A stretch of 64,000 bases of DNA from a bacterium (GCA_018662325.1 JABJGM010000012.1:62001-126000); one strand, 5' to 3'. Shown: positions 1 to 8,702, counted from the first letter of the stretch. Made by a program: numbers and translations. The notes: a model not told the origin generated them from the letters alone.

Positions 1-123
1 ATCTTTGATGATAAAGTTTTAATTGTAAATTATAAAGACTCAACTGGTGTTTTAATTCAAGATTTAAACTTGGTAAAATCTTTGCAATTGTTGCATGAAT
101 TTATATGGAATAGTATTCAATAA
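1..123 (+). CDS. TrmB-family transcriptional regulator, C-terminal end (partial)
   Basis: The frame is open from the window edge to a TAA at 121-123 and gives about 40 residues. The pattern (a strand like DDKVLIV, then a GV-I--L-LVKSLQLLHEFIW helix) matches the last 40 residues of the two complete TrmB-like proteins at 35218-35970 and 57665-58420. I therefore infer it is the C-terminus of a third member. The DNA-binding domain lies outside the window. The next gene follows after 83 bp on the same strand. Confidence 0.6.
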   Translation: MFDDKVLIVNYKDSTGVLIQDLNLVKSLQLLHEFIWNSIQ

Positions 124-206
124 GTTATATTTTAATCTAGGATTTCTTACTTTGTTTGACTTATTTTTTTGTTTGTTTAGTCTGTAGATACTATTTAACA
201 ATTTGT

Positions 207-542
207 ATGAATTTTAAGGGCATAATAGACAGCGCTATTTCGACGCGAGAATCTTTTGAGAAATTTGAAGAGAAGATTTATGGGAAAAAGTGGGATGTTA
301 ACCAATTAATGCTAGGCTTATCTGTTGATGTTGGCGATTTAATAAGATTAGTTCAAGAAAAAAAGGGAACTAGACCAAAAAACACTGAAGATTTAGATGA
401 TAAAATTGCACATGAGCTTTGTGATGTTTTATGGGTTGTTTTGGTTTTAGCTAATGAACTTGATGTTGATCTTACTCATGAATTCCCTAAAAATATGATA
501 GATCTACAAGCGATAATTGAAAATAAAATTAATAATAATTAA
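207..542 (+). CDS. MazG-like nucleotide pyrophosphohydrolase
   Basis: A 111-residue helical protein. The pair DVGDLIRLVQEKKG and HELCDVLWVVLVLANELDVDL resembles the two metal-binding helices of the MazG/dUTPase-like all-alpha superfamily, which hydrolyses NTPs to NMP and PPi. The first helix has D where E is usual in the EExE-type motif, so substrate and activity are uncertain. The frame is open 17 codons further upstream (from 156), but that stretch is Cys/Tyr/Phe-rich and unlike the family, so ATG 207 is preferred. The next gene starts 1 bp after the stop, and two Nudix genes follow, suggesting a nucleotide-pool cleaning operon. Confidence 0.65.
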   Translation: MNFKGIIDSAISTRESFEKFEEKIYGKKWDVNQLMLGLSVDVGDLIRLVQEKKGTRPKNTEDLDDKIAHELCDVLWVVLVLANELDVDLTHEFPKNMIDLQAIIENKINNN

Positions 543-543
543 C

Positions 544-1083
544 ATGAGTAAACTACCTAAATTTATTGAACGAAACACTGTTTATGAATCTAAGTTTATT
601 AAAGTTCATCGAGATAAAATTAGAACTCATTCTGATAAAACATATAAGCACCATGTTTTAGAGTCTCCTTTTGACTCGGTTGTTAGTATTATAAAAAATA
701 CTAATGGTCAATTAGCTATGGTTTCATCTATTCGATATGTTCAGGGCATTGAAGATTCTTTGGAGCTACCAGCTGGTGGTATTGATCCAAATGAAGAGCC
801 AATGATTGCTGCAAAAAGAGAGTTTAGAGAAGAAACTGGGTTTGAATCTCATAATCTCACTTTTTTAGGTGATTTTTATCCAAGTAATTCTATGATGACT
901 CAAAAAATTTATGTTTTTGGTGGTGAATTAAATGAATCGATGGAAAGGCAAGAGTATGATAAAGATGAAGTGAGTGAGACTTTTTGGTATACTTTAGAAC
1001 AGATTAAAGACTTAATTCGAAATAAGAAAATAACTTGTGGAGTTACTCTGTCTGCATTAACATTATATATGTTAAATAACTAA
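544..1083 (+). CDS. Nudix hydrolase, ADP-ribose pyrophosphatase-like
   Basis: A 179-residue protein with a complete Nudix box (G-x5-E-x7-RE-F-R-EE-T-G-F, roughly residues 77-99), preceded by SLELPAGGID as in ADP-ribose/nucleoside-diphosphate-sugar pyrophosphatases. The N-terminal beta domain (TVYESKFIKVHRDKI) also fits that subgroup. Start at ATG 544, directly behind the MazG-like stop; an in-frame ATG at 517 would overlap that gene. The exact substrate cannot be read from sequence. It is the second gene of a tight three-gene set of nucleotide or nucleotide-sugar hydrolases. Confidence 0.85.
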   Translation: MSKLPKFIERNTVYESKFIKVHRDKIRTHSDKTYKHHVLESPFDSVVSIIKNTNGQLAMVSSIRYVQGIEDSLELPAGGIDPNEEPMIAAKREFREETGFESHNLTFLGDFYPSNSMMTQKIYVFGGELNESMERQEYDKDEVSETFWYTLEQIKDLIRNKKITCGVTLSALTLYMLNN

Positions 1084-1088
1084 ATAAT

Positions 1089-1529
1089 ATGGCTCAAAAA
1101 TTTAAAGTTTACTTTGCTGTTTACTTGGTTTTGAAGCGCGATGGAAAAATTTTAATGGCAAAGCGTTCCAATACAGGTTATATGGATGGAATGTATAGTT
1201 TAGTAGCGGGCCATGTAGATGGTAATGAAACTGTTTATCAAGCTATGCTGCGTGAAACCAAAGAAGAGGTTAATATTGATATCATTGCTGAAGATATGAA
1301 AGTTGTACACGTCAGTCATAGAAATTCTAAAGATACTAAACGTGAATATATTGACGTTTATTTAAAGGCTTCAAAGTTTAAAGGTGAACTTTTGAATTTA
1401 GAACCTGATAAGTGTTCTGAGTTAAAGTGGTTTAATAGTCATGAATATCCAGAAAATATTGTTCCAGAGGTTAAATCTGTTTTAGAGAATCTTTCAAAAG
1501 GTAATTTTTTTTCAACCTTAGGATTCTAG
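1089..1529 (+). CDS. Nudix hydrolase, MutT-like
   Basis: A 146-residue single-domain Nudix protein. The box runs GHVDGNE-x7-RETKEEVNI: the metal-binding RE and EE pairs are intact, but the usual Gly before the last hydrophobic residue is Asn. LVAGHVDGNE is typical of small Nudix enzymes acting on (d)NTPs. It starts 5 bp after the preceding Nudix gene and ends in TAG. It probably removes oxidised or excess nucleotides; the substrate is inferred only. Confidence 0.8.
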   Translation: MAQKFKVYFAVYLVLKRDGKILMAKRSNTGYMDGMYSLVAGHVDGNETVYQAMLRETKEEVNIDIIAEDMKVVHVSHRNSKDTKREYIDVYLKASKFKGELLNLEPDKCSELKWFNSHEYPENIVPEVKSVLENLSKGNFFSTLGF

Positions 1530-1536
1530 TAAATTT

Positions 1537-1558
1537 ATATAACAATTCATTGTTATAT
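1537..1558. promoter_or_regulatory. 22-bp perfect palindrome (putative operator)
   Basis: Arms ATATAACAAT (1537-1546) and ATTGTTATAT (1549-1558) are perfect inverted repeats separated by TC. The right arm contains the -35 box proposed for the 1354-codon gene. There is no T-run directly after the hairpin and the stem is almost pure A/T, so a terminator for the upstream Nudix gene is less likely than a repressor site. The binding protein is unknown. Confidence 0.5.
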
Positions 1559-1578
1559 TTACTCAAATATGTTATTAT
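1550..1578 (+). promoter_or_regulatory. Sigma-70-type promoter for the 1354-codon gene
   Basis: TTGTTA (1550-1555), a 17-bp spacer and TATTAT (1573-1578). Transcription would start near 1585, leaving a leader of about 16 nt before the TTG start at 1601. A second TATAAT lies at 1587-1592 but has no -35 partner. Confidence 0.5.
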
Positions 1579-1600
1579 ATATAGAATATAATTACTAATT

Positions 1601-4600
1601 TTGAATGATATTAATTCTTTTCCATCTTCGGATAATTTTGATTCATTAGTTTTTTCTTCAGACAATGAAGGTGATGCTCAATTAGAGGCTAGTTCGGGCT
1701 TGCTTTCATCTAGTGCTGTAATTCAGGGTTTTCAAAATAAGTATTATACCTTAAGGGGTGATGTTGATCAAAGTTTATATGTTGATTATTTTTCTAATAA
1801 TCAAGAATTAATAGAAAAGGTAAGAGGAGAGAATTTTCATATTGGGGAATTATCTTCAAGTGAAAGGTTAACTTATAAACGTTTGTTGGTAATATCAAAA
1901 TTAAAAATTTTAAATCGTAGTTTTCTTGATTTTGATATACCAATTAATTTATCTTATTTAAATTCCAATAGTTTTTTAGATAATCAGGAGCAATTTAAAG
2001 ATGGTTTGTTGCCATTGTTATCTTCACTAAATTTAGGAAATAATTCTAAGTTTTTTAATGTTAATTTAGATGAAAATGAATTTTTGGAATATAACATTTC
2101 TTCATTTAATCCAGAAAGAGTGCTTTTAGATTTTAATTCAAGCGATACTAGTTTTTCTGTTTTGCGTGATGGAAATGTTAGTAGTTTTGTTAAGGTTTTA
2201 AAGGTTTTTGATGATAATAACAATCAAATAGATTTAAGTGAAAAGTCAATTTATTTAAATTTTAATTATTTGTGTTCTTCAGAAAGGTTATCTTCTTTTC
2301 AAGATCCCTTAGAAAAAAATTTACAAGATATAAGTCCTTTTAAAATTGAGGAGGTTGAAGGAGTTCATAGTATTACTTCTCTTTTTCCTGTTTTACAAAT
2401 TCATGTAGAGAAATTTGGATTTCAAAAAGTTAAAGATATTATTCTCAAGTCAATACAGACAGATGATGATTTTTCTATTTTAGAATATATTCTTTTGATA
2501 AAAAAGGTCTTAGGTGATAGTTTTGCAGTTGATATCGCTAGTTTTTTAGTAAATAAATATCTGCTTAATAAGTGTTTAAATTGGAGTGCTTTAGGGAAAA
2601 TATTGGTTAATGCTGATAAATTAGTTGGTTTTGATTGTTTTAATATTGAAAATATTATAATTCAACAACTTAAATATAAGCGTGAAGATCAAGTAGATTT
2701 TTCAAATTTTTTATCCCATTTATTGATAATAAATAAATATATTCCCAATAAAATATATCTTAAAAATATAATGAGTAAGTTTTTAGTTGATTTGCGTAAT
2801 CTAGAAATTAAATCTTCAGATTTTGAATATATTTATAATTCAATTATGATTAATTACAGATCTATAAAACTTGTTTTTGGGGATGAGTATGATTCTGAAA
2901 TTATGATCTTGTATAAAAAAGCCAAGAGTTTTGATAACTTTACATTAAACACCTCTTATGAATTTGTACTAATAAATATGGGTTATAGTGAATTTAAAAG
3001 CTTGGTTTTTTATAATATGAAAGTATCTTATACGGAGATTAATTTTAATTTAATTATAAGTCTTATTGGGCTTGATGAACTAGTAGATTTATTAATTGAG
3101 TACACAGATTCTAGTTCTTATTCTTTTTCAATGAAAATATTTGATTTAAAGAATATGATACCTAATTATATATTTCATATTATTTTAGAAAAATATATTC
3201 AGAAATCTCTTGAATCTAATGATGAATCATTTTTTGAAAATTTACGTAGAATACAATTCAAAATAAATGCGAGTGCAAAGTTTTATCTTAATCATATTAA
3301 TAAATTTTTAGTTGATAATGAAAAGTTGAATATTTTATTTTCAAATAGAAAACAACTTTTTAAATTTTTATCTAAGCAAGAAGTAAAAGATATCGAAAAG
3401 CTTGCTTTTGATGAATATTTTTGTGAGGTTTTACCTTTTTATGATAAATTTAAAAATTTTAAAAAAGAGGATTTTTTAAAAGAAATTGAAAACATGATTC
3501 AGTATCAAAAGGAATTGAATTTTATAGGTGATGATTTTGTACAGCTAATAAATGAAGAGAATTTAGAAGCTATGAAGAAATTATTTAATAATAATTTTCC
3601 AGATAAATTTAATGAATTGTTTGATTTAATTTTTAATATTGATTCAAATTTTCTTGGTAGGCATTTTCAATTGGTAAATCGATATGCCCCTTTGATAGCG
3701 GAAAAATGTAGAGCGATTTTGTATACTAATTTGGAGGATGATAATCAATTAGATTTAAATCTTCGATTAATTAGATTTGATACAGAAAAAAGAATTGATC
3801 CGGATAGAATTCTTACTTTACTGATTAGGAATTTGGAAAATAATAATGTTTCATTGGTTCAAGATGTTTTACCCCTTTTATCTAAAAAATTAACCTATAA
3901 ACAATCAGAGAAGATTGCTTATAAAGCTATAGATAAACAAAAGTATAATTTAATTATTAATAATTTATTTAGTTTTCCTTCTTTTCAATTTCTTTTTGCC
4001 AATACCCCTGATCTTTGGAGACTAAATCGAGTTAAAACAATAGAGTTTTTTACATATCTAATTAAAAAGAATAATTTTAGTAAATTATTTATAGATATAA
4101 AAAAATTATTTGAATTTGATTCTATTTTAGCCTTAGAGGTAATAGAGAAAGGTTTTAAGAAAGATTTTTTGATAGATATTAAATTACTTTCAGATTTTGC
4201 TGATGAGAATTTTGTTCAAGAATATATGAGAAAATTAATTTCACGTTGTATACATTATCCGGGTGTTGTTAGATTATTATTTTCTGATTTGGAGCTTGTA
4301 AGGAAATATTTAAGTAAAGAAGAGTTAAAAATTTTTGTAGGTAATATTTATGATTCTTTTAGAGCTCATACTTATTTGTTAGATTTGTTTTTTACACAGT
4401 TTAATTTTTTTCAAGAAAATTTATCAAATAATGACTTGGTAAATATTATAAAATTGTCCTTAGATAAAAGAATTGATCTTGTTTATTTAAATATAGATGT
4501 GTTGGTACAGTTTTTTAGTGAAAATCTTAATTGTTTAGATGAAATTTTTGAGATAGATATACCTTCAGATTTATCAAATGCTGAATTAGATAATTACATT

Positions 4601-5665
4601 AAATATGAATTAGTTGAACTATCTGGTAATTTATTGCTGAGTTTTCAAGAGTATAAAATTATATTTGATAACTATTTAAATATTATTGAATTAAATGATT
4701 ATTTATTACTTGGCAAGGCTTTAGATTTAGCTTTTGAAGAACATGATTTTGAAAGTTTATTGTTTATTCTTCCAAAGTTAAATAATTTAGATGTTTTAAA
4801 TAGAATACCTAATTTTGATCCTTTAAAATTTCAATCTTTTATTGATTTTGATTTAACTGGAGTTAATTTTGTTTATAATAACAATCAAGGTTTTGAGTTT
4901 GTTAAAGATGGAATTTTTTATAGATATGATGTTGATTTTAATTTAGTTGAAACTGTAGATAACTTAGAACCTGATAGAGTGCATTTAGATCATTTGAATA
5001 TTTCTTATAGAAAGAATTTTTTACATCCGTATTCTTTTATGCAAAATGTTATACAGTCTAGATATGCCTTTGAAAGAGGTGATAAGGAATTTTTTAGAAA
5101 TAAAAGAATGAATGTAATTTTTTATCCAACTTCTGATTATAATGGTGCATTTGATTATGATTCACGTTTGCATTCAACGCAAGCCAATACCTTATACTTT
5201 GAAATATCAAGTGAAGGTGAAATGTATGATTATATTAAGGAATTAGGAGATTTTGGCATAAAGATTGATTTGATGCTGATTGGTGGACATGGTTGTCAGA
5301 AGTCTTTAAATTTTTCTAATGCTGGAGATCCAAGGTTTTCAAATTTTAAAGGATCCGACTTAGGTACCTTGTCTTTACAAGATGAGCAAGAGTTAAATGA
5401 TTTATCTAATATAGATTCTGTTTTAAATATTTTAACAGGTACAGAAATTATTTTGAATTCTTGTTCAACAGGAGCTCGATATAATGAAGACGATAATGTT
5501 GTAATGCTTATTGCTAGAACAATCGGGAGAAATGCAAGAGTAAGTGGTCCTAGTATTCCTTCAAATGGATATTTAACCTTTAGATTTGGAAGGTATACTA
5601 AGCAGTTTTATTCAAATATTGCATTTAATTATTTTATTGATGGTAGAGAGCAATTAGCAAATTAA
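1601..5665 (+). CDS. Giant protein with C-terminal caspase/CHAT-like peptidase domain
   Basis: A 1354-residue protein with a TTG start; no in-frame ATG fits better and a promoter sits just upstream. No signal peptide or membrane helix is visible, so it is probably cytoplasmic. Residues about 230-1100 are Leu/Ile/Phe/Asn-rich and look like a long array of paired helices; I could not assign a named repeat. The last 200 residues carry DLMLIGGHG with His1230 and EIILNSCSTG with Cys1288, the spacing and context of the His-Cys dyad of clan CD peptidases (caspase, CHAT, clostripain-like). The gene stands alone between a palindrome-covered promoter and a strong terminator. A helical scaffold fused to a caspase-like domain resembles known bacterial effector proteases (such as TPR-CHAT), but the trigger and target are unknown. 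Confidence 0.6.
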   Translation: MNDINSFPSSDNFDSLVFSSDNEGDAQLEASSGLLSSSAVIQGFQNKYYTLRGDVDQSLYVDYFSNNQELIEKVRGENFHIGELSSSERLTYKRLLVISKLKILNRSFLDFDIPINLSYLNSNSFLDNQEQFKDGLLPLLSSLNLGNNSKFFNVNLDENEFLEYNISSFNPERVLLDFNSSDTSFSVLRDGNVSSFVKVLKVFDDNNNQIDLSEKSIYLNFNYLCSSERLSSFQDPLEKNLQDISPFKIEEVEGVHSITSLFPVLQIHVEKFGFQKVKDIILKSIQTDDDFSILEYILLIKKVLGDSFAVDIASFLVNKYLLNKCLNWSALGKILVNADKLVGFDCFNIENIIIQQLKYKREDQVDFSNFLSHLLIINKYIPNKIYLKNIMSKFLVDLRNLEIKSSDFEYIYNSIMINYRSIKLVFGDEYDSEIMILYKKAKSFDNFTLNTSYEFVLINMGYSEFKSLVFYNMKVSYTEINFNLIISLIGLDELVDLLIEYTDSSSYSFSMKIFDLKNMIPNYIFHIILEKYIQKSLESNDESFFENLRRIQFKINASAKFYLNHINKFLVDNEKLNILFSNRKQLFKFLSKQEVKDIEKLAFDEYFCEVLPFYDKFKNFKKEDFLKEIENMIQYQKELNFIGDDFVQLINEENLEAMKKLFNNNFPDKFNELFDLIFNIDSNFLGRHFQLVNRYAPLIAEKCRAILYTNLEDDNQLDLNLRLIRFDTEKRIDPDRILTLLIRNLENNNVSLVQDVLPLLSKKLTYKQSEKIAYKAIDKQKYNLIINNLFSFPSFQFLFANTPDLWRLNRVKTIEFFTYLIKKNNFSKLFIDIKKLFEFDSILALEVIEKGFKKDFLIDIKLLSDFADENFVQEYMRKLISRCIHYPGVVRLLFSDLELVRKYLSKEELKIFVGNIYDSFRAHTYLLDLFFTQFNFFQENLSNNDLVNIIKLSLDKRIDLVYLNIDVLVQFFSENLNCLDEIFEIDIPSDLSNAELDNYIKYELVELSGNLLLSFQEYKIIFDNYLNIIELNDYLLLGKALDLAFEEHDFESLLFILPKLNNLDVLNRIPNFDPLKFQSFIDFDLTGVNFVYNNNQGFEFVKDGIFYRYDVDFNLVETVDNLEPDRVHLDHLNISYRKNFLHPYSFMQNVIQSRYAFERGDKEFFRNKRMNVIFYPTSDYNGAFDYDSRLHSTQANTLYFEISSEGEMYDYIKELGDFGIKIDLMLIGGHGCQKSLNFSNAGDPRFSNFKGSDLGTLSLQDEQELNDLSNIDSVLNILTGTEIILNSCSTGARYNEDDNVVMLIARTIGRNARVSGPSIPSNGYLTFRFGRYTKQFYSNIAFNYFIDGREQLAN

Positions 5666-5695
5666 AAGCCCCTTAATTCCAAGGGGCTTTTTTGT
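5664..5695. terminator. Bidirectional intrinsic terminator after the giant gene
   Basis: Stem AAAAGCCCCTT (5664-5674) / AAGGGGCTTTT (5681-5691) with a 6-nt loop and T-run on the + strand, A-run on the other side. It begins right at the stop codon of the 1354-codon gene. Confidence 0.9.
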
Positions 5696-5721
5696 TGTTT
5701 TAAAGGGGGAGTTGTAAGTGA

Positions 5722-5763
5722 TTATTGATCAATTACTTCGCCTTCGTCGTCTTTTGAATCTTT
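5722..5763 (-). pseudogene. Orphan 3' fragment of dnaK (13 codons plus stop)
   Basis: These 42 nt are identical to the 3' end of the intact dnaK at 6705-6746 and read in the same direction. The similarity stops abruptly at 5763/5764. There is no upstream reading frame, so this is a non-functional duplicate left by the event that created the direct repeats. Confidence 0.9.
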
Positions 5764-5777
5764 CGTGAGTAAAACTT

Positions 5778-5806
5778 TTGACATTTTTTATGTAAGATGG
5801 TATAGT
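5778..5806 (+). promoter_or_regulatory. Sigma-70-type promoter for the 267-codon gene
   Basis: TTGACA (5778-5783), 17-bp spacer, TATAGT (5801-5806), 26 bp before the ATG at 5832. It lies just inside copy A of the direct repeat, so the bracketed segment carries its own promoter. Confidence 0.75.
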
Positions 5807-5831
5807 TGGTTAATATTTAAAAATAAAAAAT

Positions 5832-6635
5832 ATGAATATAAATATAAATGAACATAATTCAGCAATAGAGAGGTCTGTTAGTCCTTTTAATGCTGCAATT
5901 TTTGAAATACAAAATTTAGAATTAAATTCACCTGAAAATGGTAATATTCTTGTGAAAAATGTAGATGGTACATTATGTATTTCTTGTCCAAAACATGAGT
6001 TAACTGTAAGGATAAATTGTGATGGAAATAATACTGTGTATTTCTATGATTCAATTTCTGGCGATAGAAGTAGCCATAATTATTTTGATTTGAAAGATCT
6101 TAATACGTCATCAGGTAGTTTAAGGCATTGGAGAAGATGGAATCTTCTTAATCCAAAGTTTTATTATGATAAAGCTAATGAATTGATAAGTTTAGTAGAG
6201 GCTTCTTTGAGTAACCATTCAGGCTTAGAAGATTTTGACGATATTACGATTAATGAAATTCTTAGTGATAGTAATAGTGTTGCTGAACTATTTCAGCTGA
6301 AATCTGTTGAACATTCTGAGTATGGAGAAATTAGATTTCGCTACTTTGAGAATACTGGTCAATTGAGTTTGTCCATTCCTTCGCTAGGTGTGATAATTTA
6401 TCTTCAAGAAGGTTCTGATTCTAATCAGCTTATTTGGTTTGATGAAAGTTTCTCTGGTCACCCCAAGGATCATATTAGGCCTAGGAATTATATTCATTTA
6501 GACACTATGAAAGAATATTATACTAGTTCATATATTTCACACTGGAATGGAGGTTGGAAAATTCAAGATCCTAAGTATTATGTAGATTTAATAACTGCAA
6601 TGCCTGGTTTTCTAAAAGATTTATTAGGTAATTAA
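5832..6635 (+). CDS. Unknown protein made of two related domains
   Basis: A 267-residue soluble-looking protein with no signal peptide. I do not recognise the family. It contains an internal duplication: the N-half segment (about residues 45-125, with LCISCP, NYFDL, RHWRRW, NPKFYYD) lines up with the C-half (about 165-262, with LSLSIP, NYIHL, SHWNGGW, DPKYYVD). Each half looks like a beta-rich stretch followed by HW-x4-W-x4-P-KYY and a helix. It has its own promoter and terminator and is enclosed by 103-bp direct repeats derived from dnaK, which suggests later insertion. No mobility gene accompanies it. Confidence 0.75.
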   Translation: MNININEHNSAIERSVSPFNAAIFEIQNLELNSPENGNILVKNVDGTLCISCPKHELTVRINCDGNNTVYFYDSISGDRSSHNYFDLKDLNTSSGSLRHWRRWNLLNPKFYYDKANELISLVEASLSNHSGLEDFDDITINEILSDSNSVAELFQLKSVEHSEYGEIRFRYFENTGQLSLSIPSLGVIIYLQEGSDSNQLIWFDESFSGHPKDHIRPRNYIHLDTMKEYYTSSYISHWNGGWKIQDPKYYVDLITAMPGFLKDLLGN

Positions 6636-6643
6636 TAATTAAA

Positions 6644-6746
6644 ATTAAAAGCCCCTTGATTCAAAGGGGCTTTTTTTTTGATTTGAAGGGGGAGTTGTAA
6701 GTGATTATTGATCAATTACTTCGCCTTCGTCGTCTTTTGAATCTTT
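6644..6746. repeat. 103-bp direct repeat, copy B (native dnaK end)
   Basis: The partner of 5661-5763. This copy is continuous with the intact dnaK gene and is therefore probably the original. The identical 61-bp core is 6686-6746. Confidence 0.95.
6647..6679. terminator. Bidirectional intrinsic terminator between convergent genes
   Basis: Stem AAAAGCCCCTT (6647-6657) / AAGGGGCTTTT (6664-6674), then a nine-T run. It serves the 267-codon gene on + and dnaK on -. It is the repeat-B counterpart of the terminator at 5664. Confidence 0.9.
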
Positions 6747-8624
6747 TTTATCTGTACTTTCTTCGTTTGATTCAGTTTGGTTTTGATCGTCTACGTTTAC
6801 GCCTTCTTGTGGTTGAGAGTACATAGCTTGACCAATTTTCTGAACTTCTTGATTAAGTTCTTCAATTGCAGTTTTAAGTGCGTCTACATCTTTGCTTTCG
6901 GCTTTAAGTAATTCTTTAATTACTTCAACTTTTTGGGTAACTGGTTTTGAAATATCTTCAGTGATTTTTTCTTTATGCTCATCTAAAGTTTTTTCAGTTT
7001 GGTATACTAGGCTTTCAGCTTGATTTACAACTTCAATTGATTCTTTTTTCTTTTTGTCTTCTTCGGCGAATTTTTCAGCTTCTTCTTGCATTTTTTGGAT
7101 TTCATCATCTGTAAGTCCGCTTGAACCTGTAATTGTAATTTTTTGTTCTTTGTTGGTTGCTTTATCCACGGCTTTAACATTTAAAATACCGTTAGCATCC
7201 ACATCAAAAGTTACTTCAACTTGAGGTACTCCTCGTGGTGCTGGAGCGATTCCATCAAGTATAAATCTACCAAGAGATTTGTTGTCTGAAGCCATAGATC
7301 TTTCACCCTGTAGAACATGAATTTCTACTGATGGTTGATTGTCGCCTGCAGTTGAGAAAACTTGTGATTTAGAAGTTGGAATAGTTGAATTCTTTTCAAT
7401 TAATGGAGTCGATACACCACCTAAAGTTTCAATCCCAAGAGTTAATGGAATTACATCTAGTAAAAGTACGTCTTTTACGTCACCTTGTAATACACCACCT
7501 TGAATGGCAGCTCCAAGAGCTACTACTTCATCAGGGTTGATTCCTTGGTGTGGTTCTTTTCCAAAGAAGTTTTTAACTTTTTCTCTTACAAGTGGCATTC
7601 TTGTCATACCACCTACTAAAATAACTTCATCGATATCTGATTCAAAAATTTTAGAATCTTTAAGAGCTGTTCTACATGGTTCTAAGGATCTATCAATAAT
7701 TCCTGAAACTAGTTCTTCAAGTTTTGATCTTTTAAGACTTAAGTTTAAGTGTTTAGCACCATCAGCGTCAGCAGTAATAAATGGTAGGTTTATTTCAGTT
7801 TCTGCAGCTGAAGAAAGCTCTATTTTAGCTTTTTCGGCAGCTTCTTTAAGTCTTTGAAGAGCAGCTTTATCTTTTGAAAGATCAATTCCTTCTTGTTTTC
7901 TGAATTCTTCAAGTAAGTATTCTAAAATTGCATTATCAAAATCATCACCACCTAAAGTTGTATTACCATTTGTAGCTAATACTTCGATTTGTTTTTCTCC
8001 ATCAATATCTGAGATTTCTAAAATAGATACATCAAAAGTACCTCCACCTAGATCGTAAACAGCAACTTTTTTATCACCACCTTTTTTGTCTATCCCATAG
8101 GCTAGGGAAGCGGCAGTTGGTTCGTTAATAATTCTTAAAACTTCAAGTCCTGCAATTTTACCTGCATCTTTAGTAGCTTGTCTTTGAGAATCATTAAAGT
8201 AAGCTGGAACAGTAATTACAGCTTGTGTTACTTCATGTCCTAAGAAACTTTCAGCATCGGCTTTAAGTTTTTGAAGAACCATTGCTGAAATTTCAGCTGG
8301 TCTATGTTGTTTTCCGTTAAGTTCGATTTCGGCTTCACCTTTTGCACCTTTAACAACCTTGTAAGGTAGGTTTTCAATGATTCCTTTGATTTCATCAAAA
8401 GAGTGACCGATTAATCTTTTTGCTGAAAAAATAGTGTTTTGAGCGTTTGTAACAGCTTGTCTTTTGGCTGCAACCCCCACTAATCTTTCATCATTTTTAT
8501 AGGCAACAATACTTGGTGTAGTACGTAATCCTTCTTGGGAAGAAATCACTACAGCTTCTCCACCTTGCATTACAGCTACACATGAGTTTGTGGTACCTAA
8601 ATCGATTCCAATTACTTTACTCAT
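6705..8624 (-). CDS. dnaK: Chaperone protein DnaK (Hsp70)
   Basis: A full-length 639-residue Hsp70. N-terminal ATPase signatures include [30 protein letters not shown] and LGGGTFDVS; a substrate-binding domain and an acidic, disordered C-terminal tail follow. It works with GrpE (9541-10044) and a J-protein in protein folding; no dnaJ is present in the window. Expression is probably controlled by HrcA through the CIRCE element just upstream. It is monocistronic, ending at a bidirectional terminator. Its 3' end is duplicated at 5722-5763. Confidence 0.99.
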   Translation of the reverse strand: MSKVIGIDLGTTNSCVAVMQGGEAVVISSQEGLRTTPSIVAYKNDERLVGVAAKRQAVTNAQNTIFSAKRLIGHSFDEIKGIIENLPYKVVKGAKGEAEIELNGKQHRPAEISAMVLQKLKADAESFLGHEVTQAVITVPAYFNDSQRQATKDAGKIAGLEVLRIINEPTAASLAYGIDKKGGDKKVAVYDLGGGTFDVSILEISDIDGEKQIEVLATNGNTTLGGDDFDNAILEYLLEEFRKQEGIDLSKDKAALQRLKEAAEKAKIELSSAAETEINLPFITADADGAKHLNLSLKRSKLEELVSGIIDRSLEPCRTALKDSKIFESDIDEVILVGGMTRMPLVREKVKNFFGKEPHQGINPDEVVALGAAIQGGVLQGDVKDVLLLDVIPLTLGIETLGGVSTPLIEKNSTIPTSKSQVFSTAGDNQPSVEIHVLQGERSMASDNKSLGRFILDGIAPAPRGVPQVEVTFDVDANGILNVKAVDKATNKEQKITITGSSGLTDDEIQKMQEEAEKFAEEDKKKKESIEVVNQAESLVYQTEKTLDEHKEKITEDISKPVTQKVEVIKELLKAESKDVDALKTAIEELNQEVQKIGQAMYSQPQEGVNVDDQNQTESNEESTDKKDSKDDEGEVIDQ

Positions 8625-8649
8625 AAAATAAAATTAATTATATATTAAA

Positions 8650-8676
8650 TTAGCACTCTGAATTATAGAGTGCTGA
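8650..8676. promoter_or_regulatory. CIRCE operator (HrcA binding site)
   Basis: TTAGCACTC (8650-8658), a 9-bp spacer and GAGTGCTGA (8668-8676), matching the classical CIRCE inverted repeat with one change in the last arm. It lies 25 bp upstream of dnaK. HrcA is encoded at 10031-10762, so a standard HrcA-CIRCE circuit is expected. No second CIRCE was seen near hrcA/grpE or hsp20. Confidence 0.95.
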
Positions 8677-8690
8677 TTATGAAAATGCAA
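8662..8690 (-). promoter_or_regulatory. dnaK promoter embedded in CIRCE
   Basis: On the minus strand, TTGCAT (8690-8685), a 17-bp spacer and TATAAT (8667-8662). The -10 box is the CIRCE spacer itself, so HrcA binding would directly cover the polymerase site. Confidence 0.85.
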
Positions 8691-8702
8691 GGTTTTTTTA
8701 GT

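Larger units (their letters stand above)
5661..5763. repeat. 103-bp direct repeat, copy A (terminator plus dnaK 3' end)
   Basis: Pairs with 6644-6746. The last 61 bp (5703-5763) are identical in both copies; the first 42 bp, including the hairpin loop, have several differences. The unit contains a bidirectional terminator, the dnaK 3' untranslated stretch and the last 13 dnaK codons plus stop. The two copies enclose one promoter and one gene (5764-6643). Confidence 0.95.

Noticed and set aside
156-206. Upstream extension of the MazG-like gene
   Set aside because: The extra residues are Cys/Tyr/Phe-rich and unlike the family; ATG 207 fits better.
5769-5831. Short frame starting with GTG after repeat copy A (MSKTFD...)
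   Set aside because: It lies across the promoter of the 267-codon gene and ends after about 28 codons with no other support; likely chance.
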